NCBI GenBank assembly: GCA_016790075.1 | Contig: JAEUPP010000034.1 | Span: 1-54,357 of the forward strand | Direction: 5' to 3' | Source of the DNA: Rhodanobacteraceae bacterium | GTDB lineage: Bacteria; Pseudomonadota; Gammaproteobacteria; Xanthomonadales; Rhodanobacteraceae | DNA: 54,357 nt | Shown here: one piece after another, positions 1-8,744 of the stretch | Numbering within the stretch: the first letter of the stretch is position 1 | Layout of the letters: each line of letters starts with the position of its first letter | Program-made: the position numbers and the translations under genes | The notes under the pieces: model-generated | What the model was told of the DNA's origin: nothing | What the model saw: the letters and a program-made list of their open reading frames with translations, nothing else | The model's database searches: none

Positions 1-66
1 AGACGCTTCTTGGATGTTCTGGATCGCATCGCTGGATGATCGCAAACTCCGACCGACATCGACTAC

Positions 67-1077
67 GTGAAGTGCCCTGAAAACAGGCCTCCGGTGATCA
101 TTACGGCCGTATATTCACCCACACGACTTCCCGAAGAGCCCTTTCCCAAGGCCCGGCAAGGCTATGCCCTGGGCATGAACGCCGGCCTGGGCAATCTGGG
201 CGTGTCGGCGGTGCAGTTCGTGATTCCGCTCGTCACAGGCTTCGCCCTGTTTGGCAGCCTTGCGGGTGGACCGCAGACAGCCGCCGACGGCCGCCAGCTA
301 TTCCTGCAGAACGCCGGCCTGGTCTGGGTACCCTTCATTTTCGCCGCTGCGGTGGCTGCCTGGTTCGGCATGAATGATCTACAGGCGTCGCGGTCGAGTT
401 TCGCCGAGCAGTCGGTCATTTTCCGGCGCAAACACAACTGGCTGATGTGCTGGCTCTACGTGGGCACGTTCGGTAGCTTCATCGGCTTCTCCGCCGGCTT
501 CCCTATGCTCAGCAAGACCTTGTTCCCTGGGGTCGATGCGCTGAAGTACGCGTTTCTCGGCCCCCTGGTCGGTGCGCTGATGCGCTCGGCCGGCGGCGCC
601 ATCGCCGACCGCGTGGGGGGCGCCCTGCTCACCCTGGTCGTATTCATCGGCATGGCAGTGGCGGTGCTCGGCGTCATGGTCTTCCTCCCAGGCACCGCCG
701 GCGGCGGCAGCTTCGGCGGGTTCCTGGCCATGTTCCTGCTGCTGTTCGTGCTGTCGGGCGTCGGCAATGCCAGCACATTCCGCATGATTCCAGTGATCTT
801 CCGCGCCGGGCACGAGCGCGCACTGCCGGCGGATGCGGACGCGAGCCAGCGCGCGGCCGCGCTGCGCCGCGCCAGCATCGAGTCGGCGGCGGTCATCGGG
901 TTCTCGTCGGCGATCGGCGCCTACGGCGGGTTCTTCATTCCCAAGAGCTTCGGCTCGTCGCTGGCGCTGACCGGCGGCGCCGAGGCGGCGCTGTGCGGCT
1001 TCACCGTTTTCTACCTCAGCTGCATCGCGATCACGTGGTGGTGGTACTTCCGCCGCGGCGCGGAATGTCCGTGCTGA
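67..1077 (+). CDS. narK: NarK-type nitrate/nitrite transporter, N-terminal part missing
   Basis: This is the C-terminal two thirds of a major-facilitator nitrate/nitrite transporter. From about position 138 the product reads as NarK, with the family signature FPKARQGYALGMNAGLGNLG followed by hydrophobic segments to the end. The first 24 or so residues encoded from the ATG at 67 do not resemble NarK, and the expected first four to five membrane helices are absent. A full NarK has about 440-460 residues; this has at most 336. I infer that a rearrangement near position 135-140 replaced the 5' end, so the protein is probably not a working transporter. It lies 61 bp upstream of narG in the same direction, the usual narK position, so it marks the original start of the operon. 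A complete narK exists downstream at 8745. Confidence 0.75.
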   Translation: MKCPENRPPVIITAVYSPTRLPEEPFPKARQGYALGMNAGLGNLGVSAVQFVIPLVTGFALFGSLAGGPQTAADGRQLFLQNAGLVWVPFIFAAAVAAWFGMNDLQASRSSFAEQSVIFRRKHNWLMCWLYVGTFGSFIGFSAGFPMLSKTLFPGVDALKYAFLGPLVGALMRSAGGAIADRVGGALLTLVVFIGMAVAVLGVMVFLPGTAGGGSFGGFLAMFLLLFVLSGVGNASTFRMIPVIFRAGHERALPADADASQRAAALRRASIESAAVIGFSSAIGAYGGFFIPKSFGSSLALTGGAEAALCGFTVFYLSCIAITWWWYFRRGAECPC

Positions 1078-1138
1078 TCCATCCGCAACGGCTAGCGGCA
1101 TACGCCGGCAGAGCAAGGCTTCCTATGGAGACCCAGCC

Positions 1139-4100
1139 ATGAGTTATTTTCTCGACCGTCTGAACTTCTTCAAGCCGGCCTCCGAGCCGTTCTCGGACGG
1201 GCACGGTGCCGCGCGTCGGGAGGATCGCAGCTGGGAAGATAGCTATCGCAGGCGCTGGCAGTACGACAAGATCGTGCGTTCGACCCACGGCGTGAACTGC
1301 ACCGGCTCGTGCAGCTGGAAGGTCTACGTCAAGAACGGGCTGGTGACGTGGGAGACGCAGCAGACCGACTATCCGCGGACGCGGCCGGACCTGCCCAATC
1401 ACGAGCCGCGCGGCTGCCCCCGCGGCGCCAGCTATTCCTGGTACCTCTACAGCGCCAACCGGGTGAAATATCCGCTGGTGCGCTCGGCCCTGCTCAAGCT
1501 CTGGCGCGAGGCCCGCCGCACCCGTGCGCCCGTCGAGGCCTGGGCCAGCATCATCGCGGATCCGGAGCAGTCGCGGAGCTACAAGTCCAAGCGCGGAATG
1601 GGCGGCTTCGTGCGGTCGAGCTGGGACGAGGTCAACGAGATCATTGCCGCTGCCAACCTGCACACGGTCAAAGCATTCGGCCCGGATCGCGTAGTCGGCT
1701 TCTCGCCGATTCCGGCGATGTCGATGGTCAGCTACGCGGCCGGCGCGCGGTATCTGTCGCTGCTCGGCGGCGCCTGCCTGTCCTTCTACGATTGGTACTG
1801 CGACCTGCCGCCGTCGAGCCCACAAGTCTGGGGCGAGCAGACCGATGTGCCCGAATCGGCAGACTGGTACAACAGCCGCTACCTCATCGCCTGGGGCTCG
1901 AACGTTCCGCAGACGCGCACGCCGGATGCCCACTTCTTCACCGAGGCGCGTTACAACGGCACGAAGACGGTGGCGATAACGCCGGACTATTCCGAGGTAG
2001 CCAAGCTCACTGATCATTGGCTGCATCCCAAGCAAGGTACCGACGCGGCGCTGGCCTTTGCCATGGGTCACGTGATCCTGCGCGAGTTCCATGTCGACAA
2101 TCCCTCGCCCTACTTCACCGCCTATTGCCGCCAGTACAGCGACATGCCGCTGCTCGTCCGGCTCGAGCGCCGGCCCGATGGGCGTCTTGTGCCGGAACGC
2201 TTTCTGCGCGCGGCCGACCTGGGCGGTCTCGGCGAACGCAATAATCCGGAATGGAAGACCCTGGCCTATGACGAGATCAGCGGCGCGCTCGTCGTGCCCA
2301 ACGGCTCGGTCGGCTTCCGCTGGGGCGAGAAGGGCAAGTGGAACATCGAGGAAAAAGACAGCGCCGGCCGCGCCACGCTTCTGCGCCTGAGTCTGGCCGG
2401 CGTCCACGATGGCCTGGAGCCCGTGAGCTTTCCGTACTTCGGCGGCGTAGAGCATGCGTACTGGATCGAATCCAAGTTTGAGGACGTGCTGGAACGCACG
2501 ATCCCGGTTCGCCGCCTTGCGCTCGGTGACGGCAAGGAATGGCTGGTCGCGACCGTCTACGATCTGCTGCTGGCGCAGTACGGCGTGGACCGCGGTTTCG
2601 GCGGGGGCCATGTCGCTGCGAGCTACGACGACAACGTGCCCGGCACGCCGGCTTGGCAGGAGAAAATCACCGGTGTACCGCGTGCCGACGTAATCCAGAT
2701 CGCGCGCGAGTTCGCGCGCACCGCAGACAAGACCCGCGGCCGCGCCATGATCATCGTCGGGGCGGCGATGAACCACTGGTTCCACAACGACATGAACTAT
2801 CGCGGGCTCATCAACATGCTCGTGATGTGCGGCTGCGTCGGCCAATCCGGCGGCGGCTGGGCGCACTACGTTGGCCAGGAAAAACTGCGCCCGCAGTCGG
2901 GCTGGACGCCGGTGGCCTTCGGCCTGGACTGGAGCAAGCCGCCGCGGCAGATGAACGGCACCAGTTTTTTCTACTTCAACAGTAGCCAATATCGCTATGA
3001 AAAGCTCGGCGTGGAGGAAATCCTCTCGCCGCTGGCCGATCGCTCGCGCCATACCGGATCGCTTGCCGACTACAACCTGCGTGCGGTGCGCATGGGGTGG
3101 CTGCCGGCGGTTCCGCAGCTCAACACCAATCCGCTGCAACTGATGCGCGAGGCTGAGAAAGCCGGCATCCCTCCCGTGGACTACGCCGTCGGCAAGCTCA
3201 AGGACGGTAGCCTCGATTTCGCATTCGCCGACCCGGAGGCGCCGGAGAACTATCCGCGCAATCTGTTCATCTGGCGTTCCAACCTGCTCGGCAGTTCGGG
3301 CAAGGGGCACGAGTACATGCTCAAGCATCTGCTCGGTACCCGCCACGGCCTGCAGGGCAAGGATCTTGGCGAACGCGGCGCCACCAAGCCCGAAGAAGTG
3401 AAATGGCGCGACGAGGCGCCGGAAGGCAAGCTCGATCTTCTTGTCACGCTCGATTTCCGCATGTGCACTACGGCGCTCTACAGCGACATCGTGCTGCCGA
3501 CCGCAACTTGGTACGAGAAGGACGACCTCAACACTTCCGACATGCATCCGTTCATTCACCCGCTGTCCAAGGCGGTGGATCCGGCTTGGGAGGCGCGTTC
3601 GGACTGGGAGATCTTCAAGGGCATCGCGCGCAGCGTCAGCGCGATGGCACCCGGCGTGCTCGGCGTCGAGAAAGATCTTGTGCTGGTGCCGACGCTGCAC
3701 GACACGCCGAACGAGATCGCCATGCCCTACGGCGTCACTGACTGGAAAAAGGGCGAGTGCGAGCTCATACCCGGCAAGACCGCACCGAGCATGGTCGTGG
3801 TCGAGCGCGACTATCCGAATCTCTACCGGAAATTCACCTCGCTCGGTCCGCTGCTCGACCAGCAGGGCAACGGCGGCAAAGGCATGAGCTGGGAAACCGG
3901 CCACGAGGTCGAGTTCCTCGCCCGCCTCAACCGCGAAGTCGCCGAACCAGGCGTAAGCCAGGGCCGCCCGCGCCTGGACACAGCGATCGACGTTGCAGAG
4001 GCGATTCTGCATCTCGCGCCGGAAACCAACGGCCATGTCGCCGTCAAAGCGTGGAAGTCGCTCGAGAGTTTCACCGGACGCAGCCATACCCACCTGGCCG

Positions 4101-4882
4101 AAGGCAAGGAGCACGAGGCGATCCGCTTCCGCGACATCCAGGCGCAGCCCCGCAAGATCATTTCCTCGCCGATCTGGTCCGGACTGGAAGACGACAACGT
4201 CAGCTACAACGCGAGCTACACCAACGTGCACGAGCTGATCCCCTGGCGCACGCTGACCGGCCGCCAGCAGTTCTACCAGGACCACGAATGGATGCGCGAC
4301 TTCGGCGAAGGCCTCATGAGCTATCGCCCGCCGGTCGACACCAAGACGATCAAGCCCATATTCGGCAAGAAGCCCAACGGCAACACCGAAATCGTACTGA
4401 ACTGGATCACGCCGCACCAGAAGTGGGGCATCCACAGCACCTACAGCGACAACATGATCATGCAGACGTTGTCGCGCGGTGGTCCCATCGTCTGGCTCAG
4501 CGAGGATGACGCGAAACGCGCTGGCATCGAGGACAACGACTGGATAGAGCTTTTCAACGTCAACGGCGCCATCGCAGCGCGCGCGGTGGTCAGCCAGCGC
4601 GTGATGAATGGCATCGCAATGATGTATCACGCGCAGGAGCGCATCATTAACACGCCCGGTTCCGAGATCACCGGCACCCGCGGCGGCATCCATAATTCTG
4701 TGACCCGCGTGGTGGTCAAGCCCACGCACATGATCGGCGGCTACGCCCAGCTCGCCTACGGCTTCAACTACTACGGCACGGTGGGCACCAACCGTGACGA
4801 ACTCGTAATCGTGCGCAAGATGAGCACAGTCGACTGGCTCGACGGAGAACCCGTGCCTCCATCGGCCAAGGAGGTGGCGTGA
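1139..4882 (+). CDS. narG: Respiratory nitrate reductase alpha subunit NarG
   Basis: Catalytic subunit of membrane-bound nitrate reductase A, which reduces nitrate to nitrite with electrons from quinol, on the cytoplasmic face. The 1247-residue length matches the family. The N-terminal FS0 iron-sulfur motif is present: His50, Cys54 and Cys58, with a fourth Cys in the segment PRGCPRG. The molybdenum-ligand segment SFYDWYCDLPP and the motif WGSNVPQTRTPDAH are both conserved. The molybdopterin-dinucleotide binding domain occupies the C-terminal third. The start is the ATG at 1139, after a purine-rich stretch ending GGAGACCC. The stop overlaps the narH start, so the two are translationally coupled. 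No FNR box lies in the 61 bp upstream, so transcription probably starts further upstream, before the truncated narK. Confidence 0.98.
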   Translation: MSYFLDRLNFFKPASEPFSDGHGAARREDRSWEDSYRRRWQYDKIVRSTHGVNCTGSCSWKVYVKNGLVTWETQQTDYPRTRPDLPNHEPRGCPRGASYSWYLYSANRVKYPLVRSALLKLWREARRTRAPVEAWASIIADPEQSRSYKSKRGMGGFVRSSWDEVNEIIAAANLHTVKAFGPDRVVGFSPIPAMSMVSYAAGARYLSLLGGACLSFYDWYCDLPPSSPQVWGEQTDVPESADWYNSRYLIAWGSNVPQTRTPDAHFFTEARYNGTKTVAITPDYSEVAKLTDHWLHPKQGTDAALAFAMGHVILREFHVDNPSPYFTAYCRQYSDMPLLVRLERRPDGRLVPERFLRAADLGGLGERNNPEWKTLAYDEISGALVVPNGSVGFRWGEKGKWNIEEKDSAGRATLLRLSLAGVHDGLEPVSFPYFGGVEHAYWIESKFEDVLERTIPVRRLALGDGKEWLVATVYDLLLAQYGVDRGFGGGHVAASYDDNVPGTPAWQEKITGVPRADVIQIAREFARTADKTRGRAMIIVGAAMNHWFHNDMNYRGLINMLVMCGCVGQSGGGWAHYVGQEKLRPQSGWTPVAFGLDWSKPPRQMNGTSFFYFNSSQYRYEKLGVEEILSPLADRSRHTGSLADYNLRAVRMGWLPAVPQLNTNPLQLMREAEKAGIPPVDYAVGKLKDGSLDFAFADPEAPENYPRNLFIWRSNLLGSSGKGHEYMLKHLLGTRHGLQGKDLGERGATKPEEVKWRDEAPEGKLDLLVTLDFRMCTTALYSDIVLPTATWYEKDDLNTSDMHPFIHPLSKAVDPAWEARSDWEIFKGIARSVSAMAPGVLGVEKDLVLVPTLHDTPNEIAMPYGVTDWKKGECELIPGKTAPSMVVVERDYPNLYRKFTSLGPLLDQQGNGGKGMSWETGHEVEFLARLNREVAEPGVSQGRPRLDTAIDVAEAILHLAPETNGHVAVKAWKSLESFTGRSHTHLAEGKEHEAIRFRDIQAQPRKIISSPIWSGLEDDNVSYNASYTNVHELIPWRTLTGRQQFYQDHEWMRDFGEGLMSYRPPVDTKTIKPIFGKKPNGNTEIVLNWITPHQKWGIHSTYSDNMIMQTLSRGGPIVWLSEDDAKRAGIEDNDWIELFNVNGAIAARAVVSQRVMNGIAMMYHAQERIINTPGSEITGTRGGIHNSVTRVVVKPTHMIGGYAQLAYGFNYYGTVGTNRDELVIVRKMSTVDWLDGEPVPPSAKEVA

Positions 4883-6429
4883 TGAAAGTCCGTGCCCAAA
4901 TCGCGATGGTCCTCAACCTCGACAAGTGCATCGGTTGCCATACCTGCTCGATCACCTGCAAGAACGTCTGGACCTCGCGCGAAGGCGTCGAGTACGCCTG
5001 GTTTAACAACGTCGAAACGAAGCCCGGCGTGGGCTATCCCAAGGAATGGGAAAACCAGCAGAAGTGGAACGGCGGCTGGGTCCGCGACGGTGCCGGCCGA
5101 CTGCAGCTCAAGGCCGGTGGTCGCTTCCGCCTGCTCGCCAAGATCTTCGCCAATCCCGATCTGCCTCAGATCGACGACTACTACGAGCCGTTCGACTTCG
5201 ACTACCAGCATCTGCACCAAGCGCCGGAGGGCCAGCACCAACCGACGGCGCGTCCGCGCTCGCTGATCAGCGGCGAACGCATGCAGAAAATCCACTGGGG
5301 ACCGAATTGGGAGGAAATCCTCGGTACCGAGTTCGCCAAGCGCTCCAAGGACACGAACTTCGACGGCGTGCAGCGCGAGATCTACGGTGCGTTCGAGAAG
5401 ACCTTCATGATGTATCTGCCGCGCCTGTGCGAGCACTGCCTTAATCCGGCCTGCGTCGCATCGTGCCCCAGCGGCGCGATCTACAAGCGCGAGGAGGACG
5501 GCATCGTCCTGATCGACCAGGACAAGTGCCGCGGTTGGCGCATGTGCGTCTCGGCCTGCCCGTACAAGAAAATCTATTACAACTGGAAATCAGGTAAATC
5601 AGAGAAATGCATCTTTTGCTATCCGCGCATTGAGATGGGCGAGCCGACCGTGTGCGCCGAGACCTGCGTCGGACGAATCCGCTATCTCGGCGTCCTTCTC
5701 TATGACGCCGACCGCATCGAAGCCGCCGCTAACGTGGCCAACGAGAAGGAACTCTATCCGGCGCACCTGGACGTGTTCCTCGACCCGCGCGATCCGGAGA
5801 TCGTCGCGGCTGCGCGCGCCGAAGGCATTCCCGACAGCTGGCTGGACGCTGCGCAGGCCTCGCCGGTCTACAAGCTCGCGATCGACTGGAAGCTCGCGCT
5901 GCCGCTACACCCGGAATACCGCACCCTGCCGATGGTCTGGTACGTGCCGCCTCTGTCGCCGATCCAGTCGGCCGCCGATGCGGGCCGTATCGGCAAGAAC
6001 GGCGAACTCCCCGACGTCTCTTCGCTGCGTATCCCGGTGCGCTACTTGGCCAACCTGCTGACGGCCGGCGACGAACGGCCCGTCGTCGTGGCGCTGGAAC
6101 GCATGCTCGCGATGCGCGCCTGGCGCCGCGCGATGAACGTGGACGGCGTGGAGGACGACGAGGTGCTCGCTCAGGTCGGCCTTACCCGCGCGCAGGCCGA
6201 GGAAATGTACCGGTACCTTGCGATCGCGAACTACGAGGACCGCTTCGTCATACCCAGCGCCCACCGCGAATACGCCAACGACGCCTTTGGCGAACGCGGC
6301 GGGTGCGGCTTCACCTTCGGCGAGGGCTGCTCGCCTGGTTCCGACGGCGCCGCCTTGTTCGGCGGGCGGGCCACGACGACCTTCCAAGTGCCGCCTGCGC
6401 GCCAGAAATCCGAGAGGGAGCGAGCATGA
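4882..6429 (+). CDS. narH: Respiratory nitrate reductase beta subunit NarH
   Basis: Electron-transfer subunit carrying one [3Fe-4S] and three [4Fe-4S] clusters between NarI hemes and NarG. The cysteine groups are visible: CIGCHTCSITCKNVW near the N-terminus, CEHCLNPACVASCP, CRGWRMCVSACPYKK and CIFCYP followed by CAETC. The Trp in CRGW is the known substitution that gives the [3Fe-4S] cluster. I chose the ATG at 4882, which overlaps the narG stop as TGATG and has AGGAGG seven bases upstream; a GTG at 4879 is a weaker alternative. Product about 515 residues, typical of NarH. Confidence 0.98.
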   Translation: MKVRAQIAMVLNLDKCIGCHTCSITCKNVWTSREGVEYAWFNNVETKPGVGYPKEWENQQKWNGGWVRDGAGRLQLKAGGRFRLLAKIFANPDLPQIDDYYEPFDFDYQHLHQAPEGQHQPTARPRSLISGERMQKIHWGPNWEEILGTEFAKRSKDTNFDGVQREIYGAFEKTFMMYLPRLCEHCLNPACVASCPSGAIYKREEDGIVLIDQDKCRGWRMCVSACPYKKIYYNWKSGKSEKCIFCYPRIEMGEPTVCAETCVGRIRYLGVLLYDADRIEAAANVANEKELYPAHLDVFLDPRDPEIVAAARAEGIPDSWLDAAQASPVYKLAIDWKLALPLHPEYRTLPMVWYVPPLSPIQSAADAGRIGKNGELPDVSSLRIPVRYLANLLTAGDERPVVVALERMLAMRAWRRAMNVDGVEDDEVLAQVGLTRAQAEEMYRYLAIANYEDRFVIPSAHREYANDAFGERGGCGFTFGEGCSPGSDGAALFGGRATTTFQVPPARQKSERERA

Positions 6430-7112
6430 GAGTCCTGAAACTGGTCGGCGTACTGCTGGACTATCCGCAAGAGGAACTGTGGTCGCATCGCGATGCGCTG
6501 CTGCAGGCCTGCGTCGAGTGCGCCCTGCCGCCCGCGTCGGCGCATCGGCTGCAGGTGTTCGCGCAGGCGCTGCTCGCGCTGGAACCCATGGCAGCACAGG
6601 AACGCTGGCTGGGTCTGTTCGACCGCGGCCGCGCCATGAGCCTGCTGCTGTTCGAGCACATCCACGGCGAATCGCGCGACCGGGGCCAGGCCATGGTCGA
6701 CCTGATCGAAACTTACCGCCGCGGCGGTCTTGAACTCGACGCGCGCGAGCTTCCCGACTACCTGCCCTTGGTGCTCGAGTACCTTTCCGGGCGACCCGAG
6801 GCTGAGGTCGTCGACTGGCTTGGCCATGTTGCGCAGATCGTCGCGCTGCTGGCGGGGCGCGCCGCAGAGCGCGAAAGCCCTTACGCGACACTGCTCGAAA
6901 TCCTGGTGGAGATTAGCCAGGGCAAGGTTGATCTCGCCCTGATGCGACGCAAAGCCCGCGACGAAACGCGCGATGACACGCCCGAGGCCATAGACCGTGT
7001 GTGGGAGGAAGAGGCCGTGCGCTTCGGTGTCGAGCCCCCCCAGGACGAGTGCTCACCGCCGCGCCGGCTACCGGCCGGCGCCCACCCGCACGAATCGCAG
7101 GTGAGTCCATGA
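6426..7112 (+). CDS. narJ: Nitrate reductase assembly chaperone NarJ
   Basis: Cytosolic chaperone of the TorD/NarJ family that binds apo-NarG and guides cofactor insertion and membrane attachment. The 228-residue all-helical product starts MRVLKLVGVLLDYPQEELW and contains the family segment ELPDYLPLVLEYLS around residues 111-124. The start ATG overlaps the narH stop (ATGA), and its own stop overlaps narI in the same way. The C-terminal 40 residues are charged and proline-rich, as usual for a NarJ tail. Identification rests on position and these motifs. Confidence 0.95.
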   Translation: MRVLKLVGVLLDYPQEELWSHRDALLQACVECALPPASAHRLQVFAQALLALEPMAAQERWLGLFDRGRAMSLLLFEHIHGESRDRGQAMVDLIETYRRGGLELDARELPDYLPLVLEYLSGRPEAEVVDWLGHVAQIVALLAGRAAERESPYATLLEILVEISQGKVDLALMRRKARDETRDDTPEAIDRVWEEEAVRFGVEPPQDECSPPRRLPAGAHPHESQVSP

Positions 7113-7813
7113 ACGCCGTTAACTACATCATGTTCCAGATCTTTCCGTACGTCGCACTGGCCGTGTTCGCGATCGGCTGCTGGGCGCGCTTCGATCATGG
7201 CGCCTACACCTGGCGCAGCGGCTCAAGCCAGCTGCTGTCGAGCAGGTGGATGCGACTGGGCAGCAACGCGTTCCACATCGGCGTCCTTGCCATCCTCAGC
7301 GGCCACCTGGTCGGCCTGCTCACGCCGCATTCGGTCTATGAGCACTTCATGACGAGTGGCCAGAAGCAGCTCCTCGCGATGGTGGTCGGCGGCCTGTTCG
7401 GCCTGCTCTGCCTCGTCGGCATGAGCCTGCTGCTCGTGCGCCGCATCGCCAACGCGCGCATCCGCGCCACCGGCAGCGGCCGCGATCTTGCCGTCCTGGT
7501 ATTGCTTTTTGCGCAGCTCCTCCTCGGTCTCGGCTCCATCGTCGTCTCCGCCGGCCACATGGACGGCTCGCAGATGGTGAAGCTCGGCGAATGGGCGCAG
7601 CACATCGTCACCTTGCGCGGCGGCGCCGCCGACTACGTGGCTGACGCCCACTGGATCTACAAGGCGCACGTCACGCTGGGGCTTACCCTGATCCTGATCA
7701 CGCCGTTCACGCGGCTGGTCCACGTCTGGAGCATTCCACTGGGCTACGTCGTCCGCCCATACCAGATCGTGCGCCGCCGCACGGCGCCGCTCGACTACTC
7801 CAGCCGCCGGTGA
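7109..7813 (+). CDS. narI: Respiratory nitrate reductase gamma subunit NarI
   Basis: Membrane cytochrome b subunit that oxidises quinol and passes electrons through two b hemes to NarH. The 234-residue product has five hydrophobic segments. Heme-ligand histidines are expected in FHIGVLAILSGH (near residues 52-63) and in the late segment around AHWIYKAHVTLG. The last segment, TPFTRLVHVWSIPLGYVVRP, is typical of the family. The ATG overlaps the narJ stop. It completes the narGHJI core. Confidence 0.97.
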   Translation: MNAVNYIMFQIFPYVALAVFAIGCWARFDHGAYTWRSGSSQLLSSRWMRLGSNAFHIGVLAILSGHLVGLLTPHSVYEHFMTSGQKQLLAMVVGGLFGLLCLVGMSLLLVRRIANARIRATGSGRDLAVLVLLFAQLLLGLGSIVVSAGHMDGSQMVKLGEWAQHIVTLRGGAADYVADAHWIYKAHVTLGLTLILITPFTRLVHVWSIPLGYVVRPYQIVRRRTAPLDYSSRR

Positions 7814-7817
7814 CGCC

Positions 7818-8717
7818 ATGCGAACGACCATTCCCATCCTGCTGGACAGCCGCCCGCAACGGGCTACCGGTCCTGGCGAAACGCCCCGCCCTGGGCTCGC
7901 CGGACACGACACCGACAGCTCGCCGAGCCGTCCGCCGCCGGGTCCGGCGCCTGTCTTCGTTCATGTCGGCGCCACCGCGATCAGCGAAGCGGAGATCGCG
8001 CGCGAGATGCAGCACCACCGCGCAGACCATCCGCAACGGGCACGCGCCGATGCCGCCCGGGCGTTGGTCGTGCGCGAGTTGCTGAGGCTGGAAATCCACC
8101 GCCTCAGCCTGGCCGGTGCGGCACGGCCCGAAGGCCCAGAGACGCACGAAGAGGCCGAGGTTGCGCTGCTGATCGAACGCGAAGTGCCGACACCAGCACC
8201 CGACGAAGCCGACTGCCGCCGTTATTTCGACGCGAACCGCGACCGCATGCATGAAGCGGACGCCGCTCGCGTGCGCCACATCCTGCTTCCAGCACTGCCC
8301 GGCGATGGCGCCGGCCGCAACAAGGCACGCGAGCTCGGCGAACAGCTGATTGATCAGCTCCGGCGGGAACCGGCGCGCTTCGAACAACTCGCACGCCTGC
8401 ATTCGGCCTGTCCTTCCCGCAACGAGGGCGGCAATCTCGGATGGGTTTCATCCGGCGACACCGTGCCGGAATTCGAGCGCCAGGTGTTCCGCCTCAAGCC
8501 GGGGCTGGCCGGTCTGACCGTCGAGAGTCGTTACGGCCATCACGTCGTTGTGCTGGATGAGCACAGACCCGGCCAGCCCCTGTCTTTTGCCGCCTGTCGC
8601 GAGCGTATCGCCGCCTACCTCGAAACCCAGGTCAAGCAGAACGCACTGCACCAGTACCTCAACATCCTGGCCGAGCGGCACGGCGTCCGCGGCCTGGAGA
8701 TGTTTGAGGCTGCCTGA
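7818..8717 (+). CDS. PpiC-type (parvulin) peptidyl-prolyl isomerase of the nar operon
   Basis: A 299-residue parvulin-like foldase. The rotamase domain spans about residues 145-255, with the recognisable segments VRHILLPA, CPSRNEGGNLGWVSSGD and SRYGHHVVVLDE. The first 50 residues are proline-rich and show no signal peptide or membrane helix, so it should act in the cytosol, unlike SurA or PpiD. The central helical region resembles NifM, the cytosolic parvulin needed for nitrogenase maturation. It starts 4 bp after narI and is followed 27 bp later by narK, so it belongs to the operon. Parvulins occur at this position in other proteobacterial nar operons. A role in folding nitrate reductase or its maturation factors is inference. 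Confidence 0.88.
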   Translation: MRTTIPILLDSRPQRATGPGETPRPGLAGHDTDSSPSRPPPGPAPVFVHVGATAISEAEIAREMQHHRADHPQRARADAARALVVRELLRLEIHRLSLAGAARPEGPETHEEAEVALLIEREVPTPAPDEADCRRYFDANRDRMHEADAARVRHILLPALPGDGAGRNKARELGEQLIDQLRREPARFEQLARLHSACPSRNEGGNLGWVSSGDTVPEFERQVFRLKPGLAGLTVESRYGHHVVVLDEHRPGQPLSFAACRERIAAYLETQVKQNALHQYLNILAERHGVRGLEMFEAA

Positions 8718-8744
8718 TTTCCTTCGCCGGCAAGCATTCCCTCC

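Noticed and set aside
1031-4729. A 1232-codon open frame antisense to narG
   Set aside because: It mirrors narG almost exactly, has Arg/Ala/His-rich low-complexity translation and no ribosome-binding site. Long antisense frames are common opposite GC-rich genes with strong third-position bias.
1139-4882. Periplasmic (Nap) rather than membrane (Nar) nitrate reductase
   Set aside because: NarH, NarJ and NarI follow, and the FS0 motif has His50 with the NarG-type spacing and length.
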